Source of the DNA: Halomarinibacterium sedimenti
GTDB taxonomy: Bacteria > Bacteroidota > Bacteroidia > Flavobacteriales > Flavobacteriaceae
Assembly (NCBI RefSeq): GCF_019312585.1
Contig: NZ_JAHWDP010000001.1
Span: 620,001-684,000, forward strand
Length of the DNA stretch: 64,000 nucleotides
Reading direction: 5' to 3'
Part shown: positions 56,176 through 64,000 of the stretch, piece by piece
How the letters are laid out: each line of letters starts with the position of its first letter
Position numbering within the stretch: position 1 is the stretch's first letter
The notes under the pieces: generated by a model
The model's input: the letters and a program-made list of their open reading frames with translations, nothing else
Database searches by the model: none
What the model was told of the DNA's origin: nothing
Program-made: the position numbers and the translations under genes

Positions 56176-57090
56176 ATGAAAAAATTCGCACTATTCGGAC
56201 TCTTAGTTTGTATTATGTGTGTTGAAATTGCACAAGCGCAACAAGATCCACAATACACCCAATATATGTACAATATGAATGTGGTAAACCCTGCCTATGC
56301 AGGCTCCAAAGAAACCCTTTCCCTAACAGCATTGTATAGAAAGCAATGGTCTGGTCTGGACGGAGCACCAGAAACCATTACCTTTTCTGGGCATAGTCCT
56401 GTAACAGATGAAGTGGGATTAGGACTTTCTGTGATAAAGGATGAACTAGGACCCGTAAAAGAAACCAATGCCTATGTAGATTTTTCATATACACTTCAAG
56501 TGGGTGAAAATCTAAAATTAGCCTTAGGTTTAAAAGCAGGAGCTACCTTTCACGATGTGGGTTTAGCAGATTTAGAATTACAAGACCCTAACGATCCTTT
56601 TTTCTCTCAAGATATTAGCAATACCTATCCTAATGTGGGTGCAGGGGCTTTCTTTTATGGAGATAATTTTTATGTAGGACTTTCGGTACCTAACTTCTTA
56701 AATTCGGTTCATTTAGATGAAAACGGATTAAAATACGGAAGCGAAACCAATCATTATTTTGCTACTGCAGGATATGTATTCCAAGTATCAGAAAATATGA
56801 AGTTAAAACCATCTGTGATGGTAAAATCGGCCTTTGATGCGCCCCTTTCTTTCGACGGAAACATCAATGCCCTTTTCTACGAGAAATTTGAACTAGGGGT
56901 TTCGTATCGCTTAGAAGATTCATTTAGTGGTCTTGTTGGATTTCAAGCCACAGATTATTTAAGAATTGGATATGCATACGACCACGTCATAAGTGAACTA
57001 GATGCTGTTGCAAGTGCTTCACACGAAGTTATATTAACCTTCGATCTATTCTTTAAGAAAAAATCACTTCGTTCCCCTAGATACTTCTAA
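56176..57090 (+). CDS. PorP/SprF family T9SS outer-membrane protein
   Basis: The 304-residue beta-barrel protein has a signal peptide (residues 1-22, AQAQ) and the family opening QQDPQYTQYMYNMNVVNPAYAGSK. Repeated barrel strands are visible (GLGLSVIKDELGPVKETNAYVDFSYT, GVSYRLEDSFSGLVGFQ). SprF-type proteins are needed to secrete particular type B cargo in gliding Flavobacteria, and the cargo gene directly upstream is the likely client. The spacing is 36 bases from the cargo gene and 22 bases to the OmpA-family gene. Confidence 0.93.
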   Translation: MKKFALFGLLVCIMCVEIAQAQQDPQYTQYMYNMNVVNPAYAGSKETLSLTALYRKQWSGLDGAPETITFSGHSPVTDEVGLGLSVIKDELGPVKETNAYVDFSYTLQVGENLKLALGLKAGATFHDVGLADLELQDPNDPFFSQDISNTYPNVGAGAFFYGDNFYVGLSVPNFLNSVHLDENGLKYGSETNHYFATAGYVFQVSENMKLKPSVMVKSAFDAPLSFDGNINALFYEKFELGVSYRLEDSFSGLVGFQATDYLRIGYAYDHVISELDAVASASHEVILTFDLFFKKKSLRSPRYF

Positions 57091-57112
57091 TACCTAAAAT
57101 AATTTCATACCC

Positions 57113-58999
57113 ATGAAAAAAATATATACACTCTTTCTAATTTTCACTGTAACCTTTACAGTAGCACAAAATAAAGACACTAAAAAGGCAGATCAACTCT
57201 ACCATAGAATGGCGTATGTGGATGCCGCAGAGGCGTATCAAAAACTGCTGAAAAAAGGGAAAGCAGATCGCTACGTTTTTGAACAATTGGCCAATAGTTA
57301 CTACTTTATTAACGATACCAAAAAAGCCGAAACCTATTACAAGCGTGTTGTAAAAGGAAAAAAGGTAAATCCAGAAACCGTTTACAACTATGCGCAATCG
57401 CTTAAGGCAAATGGCAAGTACAGCGATTATAACGAAGCCATGAAAACCTTTGCCGAATTAGCGCCAACCGACTCCCGTGCCGTGGAGTTTATGAAGAACC
57501 CTAATTACGTGCCACAAATCATGGAAGATTTTGCGCGTTTTGAAGCTAAGAATCTAGAAGATATCAATACCGAATATTCCGAATTTGGAGGGATTACCGT
57601 AGGCAAAGATTTCTACTTTTCTTCAGCAAGAAATACCACGCGTAAAAAATACCAATGGAACGAACAACCGTTCTTAGACATCTATAAAGCCGAACATGTG
57701 GGCAACACCGTAAAAAATGCAACCCTGCTAGAAGGCGATGTAAACACCAAATACCACGAAGGAAATGTAGCCATCACCCCCGATGGAAAACGCATCTACT
57801 TCGACCGTAACGACTATTTTAACGGAAAATACGATAAAGACGACGAAGGCATTAACCAGATTAACTTGTATTACAGCGAGTGGGTAGACGGTGGCTGGAA
57901 AGGTGTATTCGAAGTACCTTTTAATAGCAGCGAGTACTCTACAGGGCATCCCGCCTTAAACCCTAATGGCAATTGGTTGTATTTTGTAAGCGATATGCCA
58001 GGCGGCAAAGGAGGCTCAGACATTTACAGAGTAAATATAGATGCCAATGGTAATTTTAGCAAGCCCGAAAGGCTTCCAGACAACATCAATACCGAAGGAA
58101 AAGAAAACTTCCCTTACCTAGACAGCGTAGGCAATCTATACTTCTCTAGCGATGGCCATCAAGGTCTTGGCGGACTCGATATTTTCTATGCCGAAGCCAA
58201 TGGAGCACGATTCGAAAATCCTGTTAACCTAGGAAAAGGTGCCAATACCGAGGACGATGACTTTGCTTTTATCTGGAATAGTGAAACCAAAACTGGCTAT
58301 TTATCTTCTAACAGAAAAGGCGGAAAAGGAAGCGATGATATCTATATGGTAAAAGCCGTTGAGCCACCTTGCGATGTAGATATGGACATCTTGGTAATTA
58401 ACGAATACACCAAAGAACCTATTTTTGGTGCTAGACTCGATTTATACGATGGTCAAGAAAACAAACTAAGCACCAAAACAACCGCCGAAAACGGAAAAGG
58501 AAACATCCTTGCCGCTTGTAATCAAGACCACGTAGTACAAGCGTTTATGACAGGTTTCGAACCTAATTCTGTAAGTGTAGGAGCACAAGGCAAAGGAAAA
58601 CTTTCCAAAACTATTGCCTTACGTCCTATCGAAATGATTATTGTAGACGATAAAGTAGTGCTTAACCCTATTCTATTCGATTATAACAAATGGAACATTA
58701 AGCCCAAGGCGGCCTTTGAGCTAGATAAGTTGGTAGAAATCATGAAAAAATACCCTAATATGAAAATTAAGGTAGAAGCCCATACCGATAACCGTGGGAA
58801 AGATGATTACAACCGCGAACTCTCCGAAAAACGTGCCCAAAGCACCGTACAATATGTCATCTCGCAAGGAATTGACGCCTCACGCATAAGCGGACAAGGC
58901 TTTGGAGAAGACAAACCCGTAGTGGCCTGTGGCACTAACTGTAGCGATGCAGACCACCAAAAGAACCGTAGATCCGAATTTATTATTATTGAACGCTAA
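57113..58999 (+). CDS. OmpA-family protein with TPR and PD40 propeller (T9SS-associated)
   Basis: The 628-residue protein has a signal peptide (residues 1-18) and TPR-like helices (about 22-130). A WD40-like PD40 propeller follows (about 150-415; FYFSSARNTT, WLYFVSDMPGGKGGSDIY, LYFSSDGHQGLGGLDIFY). A carboxypeptidase-regulatory-like domain (about 425-510) and an OmpA peptidoglycan-binding domain (about 520-628; VEAHTDNRGKDDYN, SEKRAQSTVQYV, NRRSEFIII) complete it. This order matches proteins that accompany PorP/SprF and resembles PorE of the T9SS. It probably anchors the secretion or attachment complex to peptidoglycan. It uses more C-ending codons than its neighbours. Confidence 0.92.
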   Translation: MKKIYTLFLIFTVTFTVAQNKDTKKADQLYHRMAYVDAAEAYQKLLKKGKADRYVFEQLANSYYFINDTKKAETYYKRVVKGKKVNPETVYNYAQSLKANGKYSDYNEAMKTFAELAPTDSRAVEFMKNPNYVPQIMEDFARFEAKNLEDINTEYSEFGGITVGKDFYFSSARNTTRKKYQWNEQPFLDIYKAEHVGNTVKNATLLEGDVNTKYHEGNVAITPDGKRIYFDRNDYFNGKYDKDDEGINQINLYYSEWVDGGWKGVFEVPFNSSEYSTGHPALNPNGNWLYFVSDMPGGKGGSDIYRVNIDANGNFSKPERLPDNINTEGKENFPYLDSVGNLYFSSDGHQGLGGLDIFYAEANGARFENPVNLGKGANTEDDDFAFIWNSETKTGYLSSNRKGGKGSDDIYMVKAVEPPCDVDMDILVINEYTKEPIFGARLDLYDGQENKLSTKTTAENGKGNILAACNQDHVVQAFMTGFEPNSVSVGAQGKGKLSKTIALRPIEMIIVDDKVVLNPILFDYNKWNIKPKAAFELDKLVEIMKKYPNMKIKVEAHTDNRGKDDYNRELSEKRAQSTVQYVISQGIDASRISGQGFGEDKPVVACGTNCSDADHQKNRRSEFIIIER

Positions 59000-59022
59000 T
59001 AACAGCGCACTAACTAACCATA

Positions 59023-59054
59023 AAAAACCCTTACCGTAAAAAGTGAGGGTTTTT
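59023..59054 (+). terminator. Terminator of the T9SS trio
   Basis: The stem AAAAACCCTTAC / GTGAGGGTTTTT (one T-G wobble) lies 23 bases past the OmpA-family stop and ends in a T run. Confidence 0.85.
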
Positions 59055-59132
59055 GTTTTACGTAAGAATTTTTCCAGGGTTTTATAAAGGAATTTATGAG
59101 TTATATATGGTTGTTAACTCACGTTAATGTTC

Positions 59133-59516
59133 TTATGAAGCAACTATCAACAAAATCAACATAAAGGGAAGTAAAATCCCTACCATAAAATACACAATGT
59201 TAAATAACCTATCCCAAAATAATCCACTTCGCCAATCCATCGCAGTATCCACCGGAACTCTACCAAATCTCTTAATAAATATTTTAAGACATACTCTGAA
59301 AATTAAGTATGCTAAAATTGGATTAATCAAGCAAAGTGCGAAATTGTTTCTGTTATAATCCAAAATAGCAAATACAATTCCGAGGACCGCAATTATAGTT
59401 AGGATGCTGGTTATTAAAACAAAATATTTTTGCTGAGTAATAAACTCTCTCGCAAAAAGTAAAAGTACTAATGGCAACAAGAAACTGCTTAAAAATAGAA
59501 TTCCAACTATGTCCAT
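59133..59516 (-). CDS. Small four-helix membrane protein, hypothetical
   Basis: The 127-residue protein has four hydrophobic segments (about residues 3-20, 32-52, 63-80 and 104-126) and a short loop with RFGRVPVDTAMDWRSG between the third and fourth. No family is recognised. Its promoter is not clear. The 290-base gap after it holds the ileS promoter and otherwise nothing I can support. Composition is in line with neighbours, but it is the least certain protein gene in the window. Confidence 0.55.
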   Translation of the reverse strand: MDIVGILFLSSFLLPLVLLLFAREFITQQKYFVLITSILTIIAVLGIVFAILDYNRNNFALCLINPILAYLIFRVCLKIFIKRFGRVPVDTAMDWRSGLFWDRLFNIVYFMVGILLPFMLILLIVAS

Positions 59517-59749
59517 TTATGTTAGTCCCTTGTTAAATCCTGCCTATTCTCAGGGATGTCTGGAAACCTTCTTTCAAAGATACTAAATTCCCTTTTTGCA
59601 ATTACTATGCATCATTCTTGTGGTTTTACAAGTAGATTAATTATTAATAATAAAAATGGTTGATTTAAGAAAGGTTTTCCTTAATAGAGCCTTTTTAAAT
59701 TCAATTCTTAATTAAACAAATTATTTATGATTTACTATCGCTATTTACC

Positions 59750-59781
59750 TTGTACTATTTCTTCAAAATTTAGTATTTTCG
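59750..59781 (+). promoter_or_regulatory. Promoter of ileS
   Basis: TTG, 21 bases, then TATTTTCG, one mismatch from TAnnTTTG, 25 bases before ATG 59807. No T-box is expected in this phylum and none is seen. Confidence 0.5.
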
Positions 59782-59806
59782 CAACCTCAATAAATGAAAA
59801 TGCTTT

Positions 59807-62800
59807 ATGGCGAATAAATTCAAGGAATACAAAGGATTAAACCTCCCTCAACTAGGCGAGGAAGTACTCGATTTTTGGAAAAAAGAAAACATTTTCGAAA
59901 AGAGTATTTCCATTCGCGAAGGAGCGCAGCCTTTTGTCTTTTTTGAAGGCCCACCATCCGCCAACGGATTGCCGGGAATTCACCACGTCATGGCACGCGC
60001 CATAAAAGATATCTTTTGCCGTTACAAAACCCAAAAAGGCTTTAAAGTAGACCGAAAAGCAGGATGGGACACCCACGGATTGCCCATAGAACTAGGGGTT
60101 GAAAAAGAACTCGGTATCACCAAAGAAGATATTGGGGTTAAAATTTCGGTGGAAGAATACAACGCTGCCTGCCGTAAAGCCGTGATGCGCTACACCGATG
60201 TGTGGAACAAAGTCACCGAAAGTTATGGCTATTGGGTAGATATGGACGACCCATACATTACCTACGATCCCAAGTATATGGAAAGTGTGTGGTGGCTTCT
60301 AAAGCAGATTTACAACAAAGACTTACTATACAAAGGCTATACCATTCAGCCATATTCTCCCAAAGCAGGAACAGGCTTAAGCTCTCACGAGCTCAATCAG
60401 CCAGGCACCTACCAAGATGTCACAGACACCACAGTAGTAGCACAGTTTAAAGCCAAAACCGAAACCCTCCCCGAAGCATTAAAAGCCTTTGGAGAGATTC
60501 ATTTTTTAGCCTGGACCACCACCCCTTGGACGCTTCCAAGTAATACCGCCTTAACGGTGGGTCCTAAGATTGACTATGTACTGGTAAAGACATTTAACCA
60601 ATACACCTTTGAGCCTATCCAAGTAATTTTAGCAAAGAACTTGGTGGGAAAACAATTTACAGGAAAATACGAAGCTGCCGAAAGCGAAGCGGATTTAGAA
60701 AACTATTCAAAAGAAGATAAAAAGATACCGTATTGGGTACTTTCAGAATGTAAAGGAGCCGACCTCGTAGACATCCATTACGAACAACTCTTACCCTACA
60801 CTCTGCCTTTTGAAAACCCTGAAAATGCCTTCCGCGTGATTGCAGGAGATTTCGTAACCACCGAAGACGGTACGGGTATCGTACACACCGCCCCTACCTT
60901 TGGAGCCGACGATGCCAAAGTAGCCAAAGAAGCTACCCCAGAGGTGCCGCCCATGTTGGTAAAAGACGAAAACAGCAACTTAGTGCCGCTTGTCGATTTA
61001 CAAGGACGTTTCCGTCCAGAAATGGGAGAGTTGGCAGGCAAGTACGTAAAGAATGAATATTATAACGATGGCGAAGCCCCAGAGCGCAGTGTGGATGTGG
61101 AGATTGCCATCCGTTTAAAAGAAGAAAACAAAGCCTTTAAGGTAGAAAAGTACGTGCACAGTTACCCAAACTGCTGGCGTACCGATAAACCTATTTTATA
61201 CTATCCGCTGGATTCGTGGTTCATTAAAGTAACTTCGTTCCGCGATAGAATGTTTGAGCTTAACGAAACCATCAACTGGAAGCCTAAAGCTACGGGTGAA
61301 GGACGTTTTGGAAATTGGTTGGCCAACGCCAACGATTGGAACTTGTCACGTTCCCGCTATTGGGGAATTCCATTACCCCTTTGGCGCACCGAAGACGGAA
61401 AAGAAGAAATCTGTATTGGCTCGATAGAAGAATTGAAAGCCGAAATGCAAAAAGCTGTTCAGGCAGGATTCATGTCGAAAGATATCTTTGAAGGATTTAC
61501 TGTAGGTGATTTTTCAGATGAAAACTATGCTTCGGTGGACCTTCATAAAAACATTGTAGATGACATTGTGTTAGTTTCCCCAAGTGGAAAACCGATGAAA
61601 CGCGAAGCTGATTTGATAGATGTGTGGTTCGACAGTGGCAGTATGCCCTATGCACAATGGCACTACCCTTTTGAAAATAAGGAAAAGGTAGAAGATACGT
61701 GGCGTAAAGCCGATTTCATCGCAGAAGGCGTAGACCAAACCCGTGGCTGGTTTTATACCCTGCACGCAATCGCCACCATGATTTTTGATGATGTGGCCTA
61801 TAAAAATGTAGTGTCCAATGGATTGGTACTCGACAAAAACGGACAGAAAATGTCCAAGCGTTTAGGCAATGCGGTGGACCCTTTCGATGTTTTAGATCAA
61901 TACGGTCCGGATGCAACGCGTTGGTATATGATAAGCAATGCTAACCCTTGGGACAACTTAAAATTTGATATTGACGGCATTGGCGAAGTGCGTAACAAGT
62001 TCTTCGGAACGCTTTACAATACCTATAGTTTCTTCAGTTTGTATGCCAATTTGGATAACTTCAGTTATTCCGAGGCAGACATTCCTTTAGAAAAACGTCC
62101 TGAAATTGACCGCTGGATCCTTTCCGAATTGAATACCTTAATTCAGAAAGTGGATGATGCCTATGCAGACTATGAGCCTACCAAGGCCACCAGAGCTATT
62201 TCAGAATTTGTTCAGGAAAACCTAAGTAACTGGTTTGTACGTTTAAGCAGAAGACGTTACTGGAAAGGTAGCTACGCCGAAGATAAAATATCGGCTTATC
62301 AAACCTTATACACCTGTTTGGTGACTGTAGCTCAATTAGGAGCGCCTGTAGCACCTTTCTTTATGGACCGCTTGTACAAAGATTTAACGGCTGGAACGGT
62401 CCAAGGAGGTAAAGAGTCTGTACATCTAAGTAACTTTCCAAAGACAAATGCGTCTTACATAGACAAAGTCTTGGAGCGTAAAATGCAGAAGGCACAAACA
62501 ATATCTTCGTTGGTTTTATCGTTACGACAACGCGAGAAGATTAAAGTGCGTCAGCCGCTTCAAAAAATTATGATTCCTGTGTTGGATGCTTCGGAAAGAG
62601 AAGAAATATTAGCAGTTTCAGACTTAATTAAACACGAAGTAAACGTAAAGGAAATTGAGTTAATAAATGAAGATTCTGGTATTTTAGTAAAGCAAATAAA
62701 GCCCGATTTTAAAAAGTTGGGGCCTCGTTTTGGTCAGGAAATGAAAGGGATTGCACAGGTTATTAATGGATTTGACCAAAAAGAAATTGCAACCTTAGAA

Positions 62801-63208
62801 AAAGATGGGGAAATATCAGTTTTTCATAACGGAAAAAATAGTACATTGACCCTCGATGACGTAATCATAAGTTCTCAAGATATTGAAGGTTGGTTGGTGG
62901 CAAATGCCGATGGCGTAACTGTTGCGCTAGACGTAACCATATCGCAGGAGCTTAAAAATGAAGGGATTGCTAGAGAGTTGGTAAATAGAATCCAGAACCT
63001 TAGAAAAGACTCTGGTTTTGAAGTAACAGACCGAGTAGATGTAACCCTACAAGAAGAAGCAGTATTAAAAACCGCAATTGAGCAAAATATTGAGTATATT
63101 AAACAAGAAACGTTAACCGAAGTTTTAGAATTTCAACAAGCAGTGGGAGATGGAACAGAAATTGCTTTTGATGGAATAGAAACTAGGTTACGCATTAAAA
63201 AACACTAA
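59807..63208 (+). CDS. ileS: Isoleucine--tRNA ligase, type 2-like with GXHH signature
   Basis: This cytoplasmic class I synthetase charges tRNA-Ile and edits mischarged valine. The 1133-residue length and sequence fit the eukaryote-like type 2 group. The ATP-binding signature at residues 57-60 reads G-I-H-H (in PPSANGLPGIHHV), that is GXHH instead of the usual HXGH. The editing domain (WTTTPWTLPSNTALT near residue 226) and the KMSKR loop (near residue 680) are intact, as is the DVWFDSGSMPYAQW segment. Type 2 IleRS is linked to mupirocin resistance, and the GXHH form to an extreme version of it. The gene is followed 4 bases on by a DksA-like gene. Confidence 0.96.
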   Translation: MANKFKEYKGLNLPQLGEEVLDFWKKENIFEKSISIREGAQPFVFFEGPPSANGLPGIHHVMARAIKDIFCRYKTQKGFKVDRKAGWDTHGLPIELGVEKELGITKEDIGVKISVEEYNAACRKAVMRYTDVWNKVTESYGYWVDMDDPYITYDPKYMESVWWLLKQIYNKDLLYKGYTIQPYSPKAGTGLSSHELNQPGTYQDVTDTTVVAQFKAKTETLPEALKAFGEIHFLAWTTTPWTLPSNTALTVGPKIDYVLVKTFNQYTFEPIQVILAKNLVGKQFTGKYEAAESEADLENYSKEDKKIPYWVLSECKGADLVDIHYEQLLPYTLPFENPENAFRVIAGDFVTTEDGTGIVHTAPTFGADDAKVAKEATPEVPPMLVKDENSNLVPLVDLQGRFRPEMGELAGKYVKNEYYNDGEAPERSVDVEIAIRLKEENKAFKVEKYVHSYPNCWRTDKPILYYPLDSWFIKVTSFRDRMFELNETINWKPKATGEGRFGNWLANANDWNLSRSRYWGIPLPLWRTEDGKEEICIGSIEELKAEMQKAVQAGFMSKDIFEGFTVGDFSDENYASVDLHKNIVDDIVLVSPSGKPMKREADLIDVWFDSGSMPYAQWHYPFENKEKVEDTWRKADFIAEGVDQTRGWFYTLHAIATMIFDDVAYKNVVSNGLVLDKNGQKMSKRLGNAVDPFDVLDQYGPDATRWYMISNANPWDNLKFDIDGIGEVRNKFFGTLYNTYSFFSLYANLDNFSYSEADIPLEKRPEIDRWILSELNTLIQKVDDAYADYEPTKATRAISEFVQENLSNWFVRLSRRRYWKGSYAEDKISAYQTLYTCLVTVAQLGAPVAPFFMDRLYKDLTAGTVQGGKESVHLSNFPKTNASYIDKVLERKMQKAQTISSLVLSLRQREKIKVRQPLQKIMIPVLDASEREEILAVSDLIKHEVNVKEIELINEDSGILVKQIKPDFKKLGPRFGQEMKGIAQVINGFDQKEIATLEKDGEISVFHNGKNSTLTLDDVIISSQDIEGWLVANADGVTVALDVTISQELKNEGIARELVNRIQNLRKDSGFEVTDRVDVTLQEEAVLKTAIEQNIEYIKQETLTEVLEFQQAVGDGTEIAFDGIETRLRIKKH

Positions 63209-63212
63209 AACG

Positions 63213-63596
63213 ATGGCTGAAGATTTAAAAACACGCTATAGCGATAAGGAACTTGAAGAGTTTAAATCCCTAATTGTAGAAAAAATTGCCAAAGCAAAAG
63301 AGCAATTAGCGCTTATTGAAAGTGCCTATAAAAATGATAGTAATAATGGAACAGACGATACTTCCCCAACGTTTAAAGCATTTGACGAAGGAAGCGAAGT
63401 AATGAGCAAAGAAACCTCATCGCAATTAGCCATTAGACAAGAAAAATTTATTCGGGATTTAAAAAATGCCCTTATCCGTATTGAAAATAAAACCTACGGA
63501 ATTTGCCGTGTGACAGGAAAATTAATTAATCCAGAGCGATTAAAATTAGTGCCACACGCTACCTTAAGCATTGAAGCTAAGAATATGCAAAAATAA
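63213..63596 (+). CDS. TraR/DksA-family protein with degenerate zinc finger
   Basis: The 127-residue protein has the coiled-coil N-terminal part (about residues 10-90) and the short C-terminal finger region of DksA/TraR proteins. The finger reads YGICRVTGKLINPERLKLVPHAT, keeping one Cys of the four zinc ligands, so it probably folds without zinc. DksA-type proteins bind RNA polymerase and modulate initiation with ppGpp. Cotranscription with ileS (4-base gap) is common in Flavobacteriaceae. It could have diverged in function. Confidence 0.87.
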   Translation: MAEDLKTRYSDKELEEFKSLIVEKIAKAKEQLALIESAYKNDSNNGTDDTSPTFKAFDEGSEVMSKETSSQLAIRQEKFIRDLKNALIRIENKTYGICRVTGKLINPERLKLVPHATLSIEAKNMQK

Positions 63597-63608
63597 CAAC
63601 GCCCTCTT

Positions 63609-64000
63609 TTGAATAAAAACGGCATACATAATAAGAATATAAACCCCATCGTTTTAACGTGGGGTTTTTTTCTATTACTAAACTTAGGATTCGTTGTTCA
63701 TGGGTATTCCCAAAAAGTGATTGAAAAGACTTGGGATGCCAATGCCTTTGACAAACTTGAGATTAATAGCGATGATGTTTTTAAGATTAAAATAGTAACG
63801 GAGCAAACTTCAGAAATAAAGCTTATTTCTCAAATTGAAGGAGAGAACTATGAGAATTTAAATATTGGCGCTTCAGAAAAAGGAAAAACCCTTACGTTAA
63901 AGACTACGTACAGACCCTATTTTAAACCCAAAAACGATAAACTAGCTGCACATAAAGTCATTTCAATTGAAATGATTTTGACCATTCCCGAATCTATGGA
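63609..64000 (+). CDS. Partial secreted protein ORF, 3' end beyond the window
   Basis: The frame is open from TTG 63609 to the window end (at least 130 residues) and has no in-frame ATG until near base 63970. The translated start has a hydrophobic stretch ending VVHGYSQ (about residues 14-35) that looks like a signal peptide. It is followed by FDKLEINSDDVFKIKIVTEQ, which recalls the beginning of head-GIN or DUF2807-like secreted adhesins. The terminator at 63641-63671 lies inside the signal-peptide part. Either a TTG start is used, or this is a decayed gene; the true promoter and start are unclear. Confidence 0.5.
   Translation, partial: MNKNGIHNKNINPIVLTWGFFLLLNLGFVVHGYSQKVIEKTWDANAFDKLEINSDDVFKIKIVTEQTSEIKLISQIEGENYENLNIGASEKGKTLTLKTTYRPYFKPKNDKLAAHKVISIEMILTIPESM
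63641..63671 (+). terminator. Terminator after ileS-dksA, inside the next ORF
   Basis: The stem AAACCCCA / TGGGGTTT has an inner CGTT / AACG pairing and is followed by a run of seven T. It lies 45 bases after the DksA-like stop and is overlapped by the reading frame of the partial secreted protein. Confidence 0.75.

Noticed and set aside
59517-59806. Possible RNA gene or riboswitch before ileS
   Set aside because: The 290-base AT-rich gap shows no cloverleaf, no conserved riboswitch core and no strong stem beyond the promoter-like pair at 59750-59781.
63597-64000. lspA (signal peptidase II) expected after the DksA-like gene
   Set aside because: The translated sequence has one hydrophobic segment and then a soluble beta-rich region, with none of the four helices or aspartate motifs of LspA.

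Overview
The window is AT-rich, densely coded chromosomal DNA of a member of the Bacteroidota, most likely a marine-type Flavobacteriaceae; the genus cannot be fixed from sequence alone. The signs are type IX secretion (T9SS) C-terminal sorting domains on several large secreted proteins, a PorP/SprF protein, lipoproteins with Bacteroidota-style lipoboxes, a single-subunit cytochrome b type succinate dehydrogenase, a DUF2480 gene beside suf genes, and promoters matching the Flavobacterium consensus (TTG about 19-21 bases before TAnnTTTG). I see no tRNA, rRNA, insertion sequence, prophage block or CRISPR array, and no stretch over 300 bases without a gene.

Layout. 1-8.1 kb: the 3' part of radA, a secreted leucine-rich-repeat protein, an OmpA-family lipoprotein, xth, and a 1138-residue probable outer-membrane protein of unknown function. 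8.1-17.5 kb: a secreted GEVED-domain protein, a small lipoprotein, glyS, a coiled-coil membrane protein, a ComF-type phosphoribosyltransferase, an Ig-like lipoprotein, and an omega-amidase coupled to an ankyrin protein. 17.5-24.6 kb: katG, a methionine aminotransferase and the sdhCAB operon. 24.6-33.8 kb: a large Asp-box beta-propeller protein, a divergent Crp/Fnr-type regulator, pepP, a lone CBM48 protein, brnQ, an alpha/beta hydrolase, two small paralogous zinc-ribbon proteins and thiL.

34-42.7 kb is an accessory-looking block of exported proteins on one strand: three tandem choice-of-anchor B paralogues, a seven-repeat propeller lipoprotein, an MbnP-type protein and an MbnH/MauG-type di-heme enzyme. 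The last four genes form a tight operon. Its three lipoproteins carry acidic residues just after the lipidated Cys, which resembles the Bacteroidota surface-export signal. I infer a surface-exposed module for tryptophan oxidation and copper handling. This is the best candidate in the window for an under-described system.

42.8-50.2 kb is one long Fe-S assembly operon (sufA, sufB, lipoprotein, sufC, sufD, sufS, META lipoprotein, sufE, sufT, DUF2480), followed by a DUF3078 gene. 51.2-53.5 kb holds hflX and an endonuclease/exonuclease/phosphatase protein. 53.6-59 kb is a T9SS type B cargo, PorP/SprF and OmpA-family trio. The window ends with a small membrane protein, ileS (type 2-like, with an altered GXHH signature), a DksA-like gene that has lost most zinc ligands, and a partial secreted-protein ORF whose start overlaps a transcription terminator.
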